Source of the DNA: Aradus depressus
Taxonomy: Eukaryota; Arthropoda; Insecta; Hemiptera; Aradidae
Direction of reading: 5' to 3'
Length of the DNA stretch: 64,000 bases
Assembly (NCBI GenBank): GCA_963662175.1
Contig: OY759216.1
Span: 44,657,087-44,721,086, forward strand
Made by a program: the position numbers and the translations under genes. The notes under the pieces were generated by a model. The model worked only from the letters and a program-made list of their open reading frames with translations, did not search any database and was not told the DNA's origin. Within the stretch, counting starts at the first letter, position 1. Each line of letters starts with the position of its first letter. Of the stretch, positions 22,297-32,058 are shown piece by piece.

Positions 22297-22535
22297 TGAA
22301 CTCAAGATCGCGGGATTGAAACCCGGCCGAGGCACTTAGTTTATCTTATCTGACAAGTAAAATAAAGTTGAGCACCCCGACCTTCGGATGGAACGTTAAG
22401 CGAGAGTCCAGAGCCTGTACGATGTCAGGTACTCATTATAGACCTTTTGGGGTGGGCAAAATTTAGGAGTAGAGTCGGGCTCATGTCCACCAGTGACGAA
22501 AGAGCGCTCTGGTAGTAGGCGATATGACCTTGTAG
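22297..22535 (+). mobile_element. SINE-1, 5' truncated
   Basis: Begins at CTCAAGATCGCGGGATTG; B box, body and the GGTAGTAGGCGATATGACCT end intact. About 160 bases before the putative exon at 22696. Confidence 0.78.
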
Positions 22536-22695
22536 TTATATAATAATTACTAACGATCACATTATTAATATATCATGTGATATAGAAGAAATTGTAATGA
22601 ATATATTTATTTTTCATTCTGTTTCATGAATTCCACAATATAAAAATTAAACAAGTTCTTTCTTTTTATTTATTTTATTAACTATATCGATACAG

Positions 22696-22880
22696 ATCGC
22701 AGAAATATATTCGGAAAAGTGGATATATTTGGAAAATTTATCGAAAATATGAATCAACTAGAGAAGACATTGGTTTTACTATTGCTTTACAAGTCTGTAA
22801 ATGGTACTCAAAGAGATATGTTCTACAGTAAGCCTCACCAACAAAGTTACAAGGAGATGCTTCCCAGAGGAAATCTTTGA
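22696..22880 (+). CDS. Putative terminal coding exon paired with 14767-14830
   Basis: A pyrimidine-rich tract (TTCTTTCTTTTTATTTATTT), a branch-point-like TATTAAC and ACAG end at 22695. The first two bases complete the codon begun by C at 14830, giving His. The frame then stays open for 60 codons to TGA at 22878-22880. The joined protein would be 82 residues. Visible features are a basic start (RR), two IFGK repeats (RRNIFGKVDIFGK), a hydrophobic stretch TLVLLLLY and a basic tail ending LPRGNL. Gly-Lys pairs can serve as amidation and cleavage sites in neuropeptide precursors, but no known peptide is recognised and there are no Cys residues beyond the leader. A GTAAGC at 22828 could be a further donor. 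A second frame is also open to TAA at 22829-22831, which weakens the case. Confidence 0.35.
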
Positions 22881-22960
22881 CGGGATTCATCGTCTTGGTT
22901 CCTTCGCCTTGGTAAAGTTTCCCCCTGACTTAAGCCCAGTAAAAGGACTAATGTACCTCG

Positions 22961-22966
22961 AATAAA
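22961..22966 (+). promoter_or_regulatory. Candidate polyadenylation signal AATAAA
   Basis: AATAAA lies 81 bases after the putative stop at 22880. A G/T-rich stretch follows (GGGTTGACGGGGCG then GAGGGTTGGGTTGG, about 22977-23004), as expected downstream of a cleavage site. It supports a transcript end here. AATAAA is common by chance in AT-rich DNA. Confidence 0.35.
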
Positions 22967-24343
22967 CATTCATAGGGTTGACGGGGCGTGAGGGTTGGGT
23001 TGGAGGCGTCAGAGCTCCCTATATTCATAAGTCAGCCGTGCCTCTTCTATATACTCTAAGGCAGGCACACAGGGCTCTCTCTGCTTTATGGCATGTTCCC
23101 ATACCGTAATTCCCTCTTCTCCCACCCAGCTCATAGCTACAAATCCATTACCAAGCTAACATAGATGTCAGACGCTGGTTTGCTAACTTGCGGCTTCCCG
23201 CCACCTCACCTCAATATAGTTATATACTTCATATACGTAAATTTAACTTCTTTGGCCATCATCTATTTTCATTTTCCAGACTTTTTTTACTGTATTAATT
23301 TTCTCTATCAAACTAAAGCTTTACGAATCATTCCTACTCATTTTTCACCTCTGGTATCACTTAGTTTATAATTTGTACAGTAGAGGGGATAAGTAGGTTT
23401 TGGCGCAAGGGCTAATGCGCAAGATGTCAGTGTAGACAGTGTAGGTAAAAACAAAAAAGATCGTGGTTAATGTTATCATGGCGGTATAAAGGAGGATAAA
23501 CATTAAAATCTGTTGCGTAGATGAGATGTGATGTCATACAACGAGAGGCTGAACTTCAGGTGGGAGCTGGGAGCTGTGGTGTAGTTGAGTAGGGGTAGTA
23601 GCCGAGGGACAGGAGCGTAGGTGAGGTCGGGCCTAAAAAATGAAAAGTAAAAATACTGAGGCGTAGATTAAATTAAAAGAGTGGTCGTTGAGACGGTGAA
23701 AGTGATAGAACAGGCGCCATCTTGCGCTTAGTACCATTATCACCTGCTTTTTGACTTCATATTATTAGGAGCAGTGGAGCGTATAGGAAACGGGAGCATC
23801 ACAAAAACTATTATTTAAGATTTTGTTTTCTCTTGGTATAAAACATTAACGATGATATCATCTTGACGGGTTGTCTGATGAAAGTTGGCTTATGCTTGCT
23901 TACTGCTTGGCGCCATGATCCAAAAGGATAAGGGTCTCTTCTGTCCCTTTGATCTGTTAGTTGCGCATCCTCTACATCGTGTAACGCCTGTTTTCCTTTG
24001 ACATTGACCTTTCCTCTTCGGCGTCCTCCCAGTCCACGGTATCTCAGTCTCCCTGTTAGTGATTTCAAGTTCAATTTTCTTATCTGGTCTGTTCGTGAGA
24101 TGCTGTAATACTTAACTATTTTACTTTTAAACAACGCAGTTATCTATTCGCAAAATTGATTTTTTTGAGTCATTTCTACTTGTTAAGGTACAACAGTTTG
24201 GATTTGTACCAACTGAAAGTTGTGTGCTCTCATAAACCCTAAACTGTTTGTAGCGAACGCGCAATGCTGCTATGAGCCTATTTCCGTTTTGAACTCGCTC
24301 CCTTCTCTTGCCGGACTCCGTTGTCCTAAGTGCAGTTTCGAAA
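22967..24343. other. Unassigned, mixed
   Basis: Contains the hairpin-arm relative at 23378 and the possible retrotransposon tail at 23811. 23540-23640 is GC-rich (GAGCTGGGAGCTGTGG). Confidence 0.4.
23811..24134 (-). pseudogene. Possible retrotransposon ORF2 tail (weak)
   Basis: Open for 107 codons on the minus strand. GGRRRGKVNVKGKQ and GSWRQAVSKHKP resemble the G-R-P/R ... W-R-Q-x-V-x-x-A/H-K tail found at the end of several insect non-LTR ORF2 proteins, but middle similarity is poor and no catalytic motif is present. It may be an unknown host sequence. Confidence 0.25.
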
Positions 24344-24387
24344 ATGTCGAGTCGGAATCTGGATGCCTTTAGCTGCCCTTCAGACGC
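24344..24387 (+). CDS. Possible first coding exon (weak)
   Basis: ATG at 24344 (AAAATG context) opens MSSRNLDAFSCPSD and is cut by a consensus donor GTAAGTAC at 24388, leaving phase 2. The upstream 120 bases are less AT-rich than the surroundings. Splicing to the nearest good acceptor at 24529 adds only nine codons before TAA, so either another exon follows or this is untranslated leader or chance. Not recognised. Confidence 0.22.
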
Positions 24388-24529
24388 GTAAGTACACTCT
24401 TACATATTGTCACGTCGGGCCTCTCTGCCCTTAGTGAGCTTCACTTTGCCGGGTCATCGTAAAGGACATCGGGAAAGAAATCATAAGTCCACTCCCTGCC
24501 AGGAGCAGTACTTAACATTTATTTTGCAG

Positions 24530-24729
24530 TGATTTGTCCAAGAATCAGATCGACACCTAACACATGTCCGGCCCACCACCCCTTCTTCCAAACGTTTGGT
24601 GGTTCCACTCCTTCTACAGTCGCCCTTCTTCTGGCCCTCAGCAGTCCACCTCAACACTCTCATGGAAGACTCTCTCCCGTCCAGACTGAATCTACTCCCA
24701 TCTCCCCACTCCCTCCCTGGAGTGTGAGT
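24530..24729 (+). other. Exon-like segment between good splice sites
   Basis: TTTATTTTGCAG ends at 24529 and GTGAGT starts at about 24724-24730. The segment is C-rich and open in the frame reading ICPRIRSTPN, Pro/Ser/Thr-rich with no domain recognised. The opposite strand is also open for 98 codons, so openness here reflects composition. The frame does not join the ATG exon at 24344. Confidence 0.2.
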
Positions 24730-25337
24730 AGTGGTGGAGAGGTAGGCAGCTGACGGTGGCCGATGGAAATCGCCCAAGTCCCGGGTCCTCCGTTACAATA
24801 TATCTGGGGTAAATGTAATATTAAACTCGTGTGTTGCCTAATTCAAATCCACGTTATATACACTCCATTAAAATTTTATTTGTTGATAGTATGAGAACTT
24901 TATTGAGTTTCCAATACTACTGTTTTCCCCTTCTGTCTTCTGCTCCATGGACGATACTCCAACCTGTCGAACATAAATCAAATATCGATTTGTATTGTAT
25001 GTTTAAAAATACCAACAGCAGTCCATCGTCTTATCGGAGAAGTTGTACAAAGAATGCGTCCATTCAAGGGTTTATTCTTTCTGAGAAATTGAATGGGTTT
25101 GTTCATTGTTAGATTGACCACTGAGTCCAGATGAATGGAGGTGGGTGAAGTTTGTTGTGGTCCCATTGTCCTCGTCAGGCGGGCTATAAAGCTCGACCTC
25201 ATGACAAGACTAATGCAATCCTACGGGGTCCCCTTCTCGTCCGATTCCCGTTCCTCTATATCCACTAACATCCCAGTGCTTCCCTAGTTGTAAAATGTCT
25301 ATTTGAAGAAGTTGTGTAGTAAAAATTGACTTTGATT

Positions 25338-25520
25338 CTAGGACACTTCAAGGCTTCCTTCTTGTTGTACCTTCATAAATAGTATAGAAGATATGTAATC
25401 GATCAGAAATTCAATGTTCCAAAATGATACAAAAAATGGCTGTGCACAGACGATAAGTCCCAATAGAATCAATTTATCGACACTAAATTTTATATGAATT
25501 CCATGAGGCTTCCCTTGGGG
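25338..25520 (-). repeat. Repeat A, degraded
   Basis: TAGAAGATATGTAATCGATC and a TAAGTCCCAATAGAATCAA-like block; one end only. Confidence 0.4.
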
Positions 25521-25559
25521 AAGGAGAATCCATAGCCTCAGAATTGTGTGTACATTTAT

Positions 25560-25690
25560 TAATCTAGCGAATTGAAATGTTGCTGTTGTTCTTTGTGCTG
25601 ACGGTGACTTAGTCGAAACCGGTACACTATATGTATAAATGTTTGTGGAATAATTATTAGACAATATAAATATTAAACAAGTTCTTCGTG
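25560..25690 (+). repeat. Repeat G with hammerhead-like motif
   Basis: Contains CTGACGGT, GAC-TTA-GTC, GAAACCGGT at 25598-25622, a hammerhead-like core with a shifted last base, and ends AATATTAAACAAGTTCTT. The end is shared, inverted, at 44600-44670 and as a short piece at 22630-22665. Confidence 0.45.
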
Positions 25691-25694
25691 TATA

Positions 25695-26565
25695 TGTACT
25701 AAAGGTATCTTTAGTATAACGAAGTATTCGAGATCGGAGTTTTCAACGGGTTTTTGCGACAATGTCTGTCTTTACGTGATTGCAACAACTGCTCAGAAAC
25801 GAGTGAACCTGAAATTTGAAATAAAGATGTCATAAGTCTTAACTTATATTTCTTTGGATAATATTAAAACGAACGAAAATTAAGACCACTTTAGTTCGGG
25901 TCCTGAGTACATTTACGAATTATATTTCTATGGTCACAGGGAATAAGTTGTTAAGTGGTAAATTGGAAAAATTAGTTGAGTACTGTGATCATCTCCCAAG
26001 CCATCTACGCACTGTGAAGAAGTTGGGTGCTCAGGACTCAAATACTTTCGGAATTATTAAGATGTGTGTTTCTTGTAATATCTCGTAAACTTGTGTACGT
26101 TCTCGGTTAAATCAACTAAATCTACTTCTTTGAGGAATCATTCACAAGATAACTACATTTAACCATTTATTCACTATGGCAGACTATTCCAAGTGAAGAA
26201 GGAGTTTTCGGTTAAATCAACTTTAGAGAGGCATCATTCACGAGTATTTCAAAAAGTATGGTCAATAATTAGGTAAGTGATGGGACTGGATTTACACGAT
26301 TAATGCCAAAGTATAAAAATGGTACCCTGAAAAGTTACGAATTTAGACTTACCAATTTATTCCCTGTGACCACAGATTTTTGACCTAATCAAAAATCTTT
26401 TCAAATAAAAGTTGTAAAGAAAACTGAAAGGCACATTTTCAATGGAATAGGATTTTTCGAAGGGCGCCCAATTTGCGAGATAAATGCTGAAAACCGTCCT
26501 AAAATATCGTTCTGAAACCTATTTTTAGACGTTGGCTTGATTTACGCGAAAATGGTTATTTATAT
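25695..26565 (+). repeat. Repeat B split by the 442-bp TIR element
   Basis: Left part to 25930, right part from 26373 (GACCTAATCAAAAATC onward), reaching GATTTACGCGAAAATGG. Confidence 0.6.
25931..26372. mobile_element. 442-bp TIR element nested in repeat B
   Basis: Perfect 16-bp terminal inverted repeat TGGTCACAGGGAATAA / TTATTCCCTGTGACCA, extended imperfectly to about 33 bp. It splits repeat B: comparison with the uninterrupted copies (around 3770 and 57685) shows the site reads TTATATTTAYGAYC without it. Superfamily uncertain; duplication poorly preserved. Confidence 0.8.
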
Positions 26566-27014
26566 ATTTTTTTATTATCACAATCGTGTTCAGTGTAGGT
26601 TAATGTCAAAGATATTAGCCGACGATGTCTGCAACAAGTGAAGTGTGAAACACACTATGAAAGGGCCCATTATTCCATCTCAAGTGTTATTAATCCATTA
26701 CCTAAGGACCCCTGTAATATGTTAATGTCTGAACCCTGATCGGCTGTCTGTAAGAAGTTGTCTTGCAAGCCCACCTTAATGCACCCATTAGCTAAAAGCT
26801 TTCATTAAGTGTCCCTATTACCGTTGAAGGCTCCCCTCAGGTACAAGAGACAAATTTTTTCGTCGGATTAAATTTTCAACATCGTTTTCTCAGTAAAATG
26901 CGGGAGTGGGAAAGGGAGAGATATAAGTTTCTATAGGTCGACGTACTCGTTTGTCTATCTAAGTACCTGTTTGTATTTGTTTATTTTATAGTTGGATAGA
27001 CTCATTAATCTAAT
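26566..27014. other. Unassigned, probably single copy
   Basis: No repeat partner in the window and no open frame of note. Confidence 0.4.
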
Positions 27015-27032
27015 CTATACTAATATATAAAG

Positions 27033-27230
27033 TATTCCGCATCTTTGGTGGAGATGTAATCGCAGAGGACTTTAGAAGACTGGACTATGAGAGCATTCTC
27101 AGGTTCATTAAGGAAACTGGGAGACTGAGCATTTCATGAAGGGCTTGGTTCAGGTAGTATAAACATACAGTTAATATAATAAGGGGGAAGCCCAGCGCAT
27201 CCAGGGAAGGGATAAGAGCACTGGATGCTT
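27033..27230 (+). pseudogene. Non-LTR ORF2 C-terminal end plus 3' flank
   Basis: Frame reading FGGDVIAEDFRRLDYESIL, RFIKETGRL then stop, the usual terminal helix of jockey-like ORF2 proteins. Downstream, GCATCCAG and CTGGATGC (about 27197-27228) can form an 8-bp hairpin. Immediately upstream, TCTATACTAATATATAAAG (27015-27033) resembles the 5' end of insect Helitrons, a separate element or coincidence. Confidence 0.55.
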
Positions 27231-27314
27231 AGGTCCCTAGGTGTAAAACACCAGGTAATCACAAAAACGACTTAACCAACACAGAAAATTCTTTTACCGT
27301 TGGGAAACTTATTT

Positions 27315-27364
27315 CTTTCCGTTGAATATATGTATATAGGCTATATATCTCAACGCTTCATCAG
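27315..27364 (-). ncRNA. Hammerhead-like core motif (unproven)
   Basis: On the minus strand: CTGATGA, AG, stem CGTTGA / TCAACG extended by an ATATAT helix, then GAAAG. Both core strands are intact. Stem II is six pairs plus extension, the best hairpin of the set. Stems I and III not defined. Confidence 0.35.
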
Positions 27365-27619
27365 AAGGGAGCTAAGCAGTGATGGTAAAATGAAGCAAGT
27401 CGGAGGAGAAACGGCCGCCGTACGCTGCTTAAACTGTTGAAGGTTTATCAACATGATGTAACTAGGAATTTTCGGCAATGAAAGTTGTACAAAAAAGTCT
27501 GCAACAGCATGTACCTATCTATAACAAATAGCCACCATTAAAAGTTCTTATCAATATATAAATAAAAAAACGTTTTTAAAAACAAACTTTTATTTGAATA
27601 AACGAAAAAGGAATATATA

Positions 27620-27869
27620 AGTAATTAATTGAGTTACATATGACATGCTATGTACTTATAAAGTTGAATCTGTATGTATTTATACGTAACAACATTAATT
27701 TGAACAGTATTTGTCGCTCACAAGCTTATTTTTGTATTATTTATTAGACTGCAGCGTAATTCGCAGGCGACAACCTTTTACTTTTCAAATTAATATTGTT
27801 ACGTATAAATATATACAGATTGAACTTAATAAGTACGTAGAATATCATATGTAACAAAATTAATTATTT
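27620..27869. mobile_element. Foldback element, about 98-bp arms
   Basis: Left arm about 27620-27716, right arm about 27770-27869; shared inverted blocks include TTATACGTAACAA and TTACATATGA. Spacer about 53 bases. No coding. Confidence 0.7.
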
Positions 27870-27965
27870 ATTTATTTTTATTTTTTACTTTTTAGACTTT
27901 AGTTTTTTTTTTATAATAGATTATTCACGATTATTGTCAACTTCTGTCATATCTTACTGTTGTGT

Positions 27966-28208
27966 GTCCAGTTTCCAGAATTCCCTGTCGTATGTGGTCA
28001 GTAGCCTCATGATTCCAATTGAAATTAATAGTTCTTTAGGTGCTTTCAAACTCTCATTGAGATTTTTAAGAAGCTCTAAATAATAGTAAGATATGGTGGG
28101 ATAATATAAGAATATTAAACAAAACAAGAAGTTGTCTTGTTCAAATAATAATATCTAATTTAGTTATAATATGTATGGAAAACAATTTCTTTCTTCATTC
28201 AGTGATAA
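27966..28208 (+). repeat. Left member of a direct-repeat pair (possible LTR)
   Basis: GTCCAGTTT, CCCTGTCGTATGTGGTCAGT and GATATGGTGGGATAATATAA recur at 29301-29558. The 1.09 kb between has no recognised coding. The pair could be LTRs of a small non-autonomous element (TRIM-like or retrozyme-like) or two independent copies. Confidence 0.55.
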
Positions 28209-28479
28209 TGCGTAAGTATTCATAATTGCGTGGAAACAATATTCAATGGCACGTGGCAACAATATACAACCACGTTTTTAGAGTTAATGCTAAACTGTCA
28301 TACGAGTTCGCACTACTAAAAATTTTTTAGTCATTTCCTATAACACCTATCCTTTTATTCTTCGCAATTAACACCTGAAGCATATATTGTCACTAGAGTT
28401 ATGTGACTACTAAATTTCAAGTCAATCAGTTAATTGGAAAGGGGTTAAAATCGACTTGCAAGATTTGTTGCATACAGAC

Positions 28480-28960
28480 AACAAAGCAACCTAAATCTGT
28501 CTTTCTCTGACCATGTGTTTGTAACAAGTTGGTGCAAGAACTACTGAATCGATATTAATGAAATTTCACAAACAGCATCCTTACAAGCCCGGTTCAAACG
28601 TAGAAAATGTAGCATCTTCTAATTTTGGGGTTGTTCAGGGGGTATTAAAACTAAAATAGTTCTTTACTGGTTGACTTTTCGAGGTTAACGTCCAAAACCA
28701 AAAATATGGTTAATCAAAATTTCAACGTTTGATCATATGGATATTTGACGTATCTAGGTACTAGGGAGGTGGGGAGGCTCTACATCAATTATACCTTAGA
28801 CCTGTACCTTTCAATTATGAAAAAATAAACCAAGTAAAGTCATTAATATTAGCAAATAAAATAAGTTTCACTTTGAACTTGCGGATTCTGTGAACTACCA
28901 CAATTTTATACATGGTATTTCAAATATAGTGTGATGAAAATGTTATAGTAATTCAAGTAG
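28480..28960. repeat. Internal region resembling common insect interspersed repeats
   Basis: GCAAGAACTACTGAATCGAT then ATTAATGAAATTTCAC is the kind of block seen in dispersed insect repeats, by recollection only. No second copy in this window. Non-coding. Confidence 0.25.
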
Positions 28961-29300
28961 GCGAATAAAAGGTAAGAAGGTGCTAGTTGCCATCACTAAG
29001 GGTGTCATCGAACTCCAATAATTGGATACAACTCAATTAATAAGTTTAATTGGCCCTAAAGGGGTGGAACATAAGAGAAGCTACCCCTCCTCGCTCTCCT
29101 CGATAAATGCAATTATTTCTTGTAAGGGTAAGGACCTTCAGGATAATGGTGGAGAGTCGGTTAAGTGAGTTAGGGCCAGCCGAAAATGAGGGTCCACCAC
29201 GGGACCCTTCACACCTGACCAGGGGGAACTTAATCGAAAAATGGTAGTTGCATTCTTTAAATTGTCTTATCTAGATGCTATTTTAATTCACTTTGTTAAT

Positions 29301-29558
29301 GTCCAGTTTGAGAATTCCCTGTCGTATGTGGTCAGTAGCCTCATGCTTCCAATCGAAATTAATTGTGCTCTAGGTGCTTTCAAACTCTCATTGGGATGTT
29401 TAAGAAACTCTAAATAATAATAAGATATGGTGGGATAATATAAGAATATTAAATAAAACAAGAAGTTGTCTTCTCAATGTTCAAATAATAATATCTAATT
29501 TAGTTATTACATATTAATGTAATAGTTGGAAAACAACTTCTTGCTTCATTCAATGATA
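29301..29558 (+). repeat. Right member of the direct-repeat pair
   Basis: About 90% like 27966-28208, with a small ATATTAATGTAAT insertion near its end. SINE-1 follows at 29575. Confidence 0.55.
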
Positions 29559-29574
29559 GAAAAATGTAGGATGA

Positions 29575-29795
29575 AACAGAGCCTGACTCTTCTGTGGGAG
29601 TCCTAAATTTTGTCTACAGGTTTTGTTAGAGAGGTCTTAAACAATTACTTGACATCGCACATACTCGGCACCATCACTTAGCGTCCCGTCCGAAGAACGG
29701 CGCGCTCAAGGTTCATTGACTTCTCGAATAAAAAAACGAAGGGTCACGGCCGGGTTTCGAACCTGCGATCTAGAGCTCAGTGAGCTGATGTAACA
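29575..29795 (-). mobile_element. SINE-1, nearly complete
   Basis: From GGGAGTCCTAAATTTTG to CGGGTTTCGAACCTGCGATC and GAGCTCAGTGAGC. Confidence 0.75.
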
Positions 29796-29890
29796 AATGC
29801 ATCAAGAGATTTGTTACGATGATTCATAAATCTCTGGTAAGTCACTTCTTGATTTTCAACAAAATCGGTGAATCAAAAACTTAGCTTATT

Positions 29891-29930
29891 AATTTTTGCT
29901 GAGGAAGTACCGGTGATTCACCAACGACTA
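29891..29930 (-). repeat. Repeat A end fragment
   Basis: GGAAGTACCGGTGATTCACC, the hairpin end alone, 100 bases after a SINE-1 head. Confidence 0.5.
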
Positions 29931-31439
29931 TGTTAGTTTTGTTGTTTTCTTGACCTATCATCTTGAGATCATAAATTTGCAATAAGCAAAACTTGGAATC
30001 TATCCAAACCTATTTATTTGAAATATTGCCTCAGTAAACCGGTTCATGTTCGTACACACTAGCCAGCTGAACAACGCATACTCTTTAGCTATAGATAAAT
30101 CAGTTAACAGTAATCGAATTGATGTAAAAATCCTGTTTTTGTTGTTCAAAGGAAAATTTTTAGATTGTTTGAGAGACATATTTCGAAACCGACATCGAAA
30201 ACCCGAAACAGAGCTTTCTGTTCTCAAGAAAATTGATGGCAGCTACGTGAGTAGAATGGCCTCTTTCTCACAAAGTCCAATTAACTTTTCTCATGTGCTT
30301 TTTTTTTCATTTTTTATGTTTTATTTTATTGGAGTTCGTGTAATAATTAAGGCTATTAATTTCTTTTATTAAAAATTAAATTACTCAAACATGCCTTCCA
30401 CTTCAATGGCCAGTAATTGGTACTACGATATTTCTTACCAACAGTATATTAGCGACAAATTGTGTGTGACCCATACACATAAACAGTCATAGACTTCCTA
30501 ACTTGTGACTTATTAATAATCCATTTCCCAATTGTTTTTTTTATTACTTAATGACACAGCCTGTCCAATATAAACACATCTACGTTTTGAACAATCGAAA
30601 TATAAGCGAATACTAAAAATACTGAATCAAATGATCGACAAAAGCAACTAATTACAGATATTTACATTTTTTACTCACTAAATGTACAGAATACACCAAG
30701 ACAATCCATAAAACAGCTCAATGACTCGAATCTCCTTATAAAATTTTATTGGTCAGAATTTTACTTCAGGAACGTCCTTATTAAATGAATTACAATATTC
30801 AAATATCTTAAAAACAAAATAAAACTTTAAAAGTATATACAAAACAAACGAAATATTATATTGGTACCCCGGGGCATATTAAGTACATAAGGTCAATTTT
30901 ATGTTTCAGGTCATTTCTTATCAATTATAATATACATGGAGCAGATTATTTTGTAATGATTGAAAACATCTGAAAGACACTTCTTCTATTGAATCTTGAA
31001 CATTATTATTTCTTTCATAATAATAATCATGTATTCAATCTTATTAAACTTCGACCCTAGAAAAAAAAATCTTATAATTTAATTTCATTGATGTTTTTCC
31101 AAATAAGCCTCTGAATGTTCTAGCCAAAAATCAGACCGTTACGTTTTTGGCGAAATTGAATGAAATAAAAGTTTCAAATAGGGCTTCAAAAAAATTAAAT
31201 ATATAAAGATACTTACGAGAGTCTTCTACCTAATTTGGTTAATTGAAAGTAATAATAATTTAAAAAAAGAAGTTGGACGCGAAAGGATATAATTTCATTA
31301 TAGCCTAGGCCCTGGCTGCCATGGCAACTGGTCCAAATGGCTAATCTTTATGTAATCGATTTTGTAGCAATGCGTATTTTTTCCAAAGTCCACGGGAAAG
31401 TTAGGCCTATTGGAATATTCCCACAAATCTGACCTGTTT
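29931..31439. other. Unassigned, AT-rich
   Basis: A 108-codon frame at 30046-30372 overlaps a 75-codon frame on the other strand; neither resembles a known protein. No splice pattern noted. Confidence 0.4.
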
Positions 31440-32058
31440 TCATATTTTTTATCCAAAAATGAAACAAAAATGAAAAAAAAAAATCCTGTGTTTCCGTGAA
31501 AACGATAACTCCCGATGGAATGAATATATCAAAACGAAATTGAATAAAAGGGGGGAGGGGGGGGGGGGGGGGGGGGGGGTCTTAACACAAATACTGCCGA
31601 TGTAATTAATCTATTGACACACAATTTCATATGTAAATTCAAAACATGTTTAGGACGACACATATCAATTTTACTTAAAATCGACCGACAGAAAGGAAGT
31701 ATCAGAGAGGTGGGGGGGGGGGGGGGGGGGGGGGGGGGGGGCTCAGTTCAAAGACCTTAATAACTTTCGAGAGAATGAATGTATTGACACGAATTATTAT
31801 TTGTATCCAACAATTATTAATTTTCCTCGAAATCCTTCGACTCGAAAATCCTTATAAGTCCCGATGTAATAAATGTATCGACACCTTTTTATTTTTACTC
31901 TACGGAGTTATAGAGGAAGTTATCTAGTCGGAAGCCTCTATGTATGGCAATTATTGATTTTTAGCTCAAATGGTCGATTGGTTTTGGAGGGAGAGCAACA
32001 ACTTATTTGATTAATTCATGTTGGGGAAGTACATCACTGGCGATTCACCGATTTTTTC
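31440..32058 (-). repeat. Repeat A with two long G runs
   Basis: Near full length, with G runs of about 20 (31558-31579) and about 28 (31713-31741), each at the same relative place in an internally duplicated block. Ends GTACATCACTGGCGATTCAC. Confidence 0.72.

Larger units (their letters stand above)
14831..22695 (+). other. Putative 7.9-kb intron loaded with mobile DNA
   Basis: Bounded by GTAAGT at 14831 and ACAG at 22695. About 14850-16050 looks single-copy with no feature recognised. The rest holds SINE-1 copies, repeat A, inverted-repeat elements and the 101-bp satellite described separately. A second good acceptor (ACATACTATTTTCAG ending at 22225) opens a frame starting VSMYENRRRNLLEL that runs into a SINE-1 copy; its phase does not fit the 14767 exon, so it is not included. 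Confidence 0.3.

Noticed and set aside
22226..22350. Exon-like frame VSMYENRRRNLLEL after a good acceptor
   Set aside because: Runs into SINE-1 and its phase does not match the 14767 exon; kept only as a note in the intron entry.
25040..25200. Possible further hammerhead-like motif (CTGACGAGGACAATGGGACC on the minus strand)
   Set aside because: First core half is present but the GAAA strand is missing.
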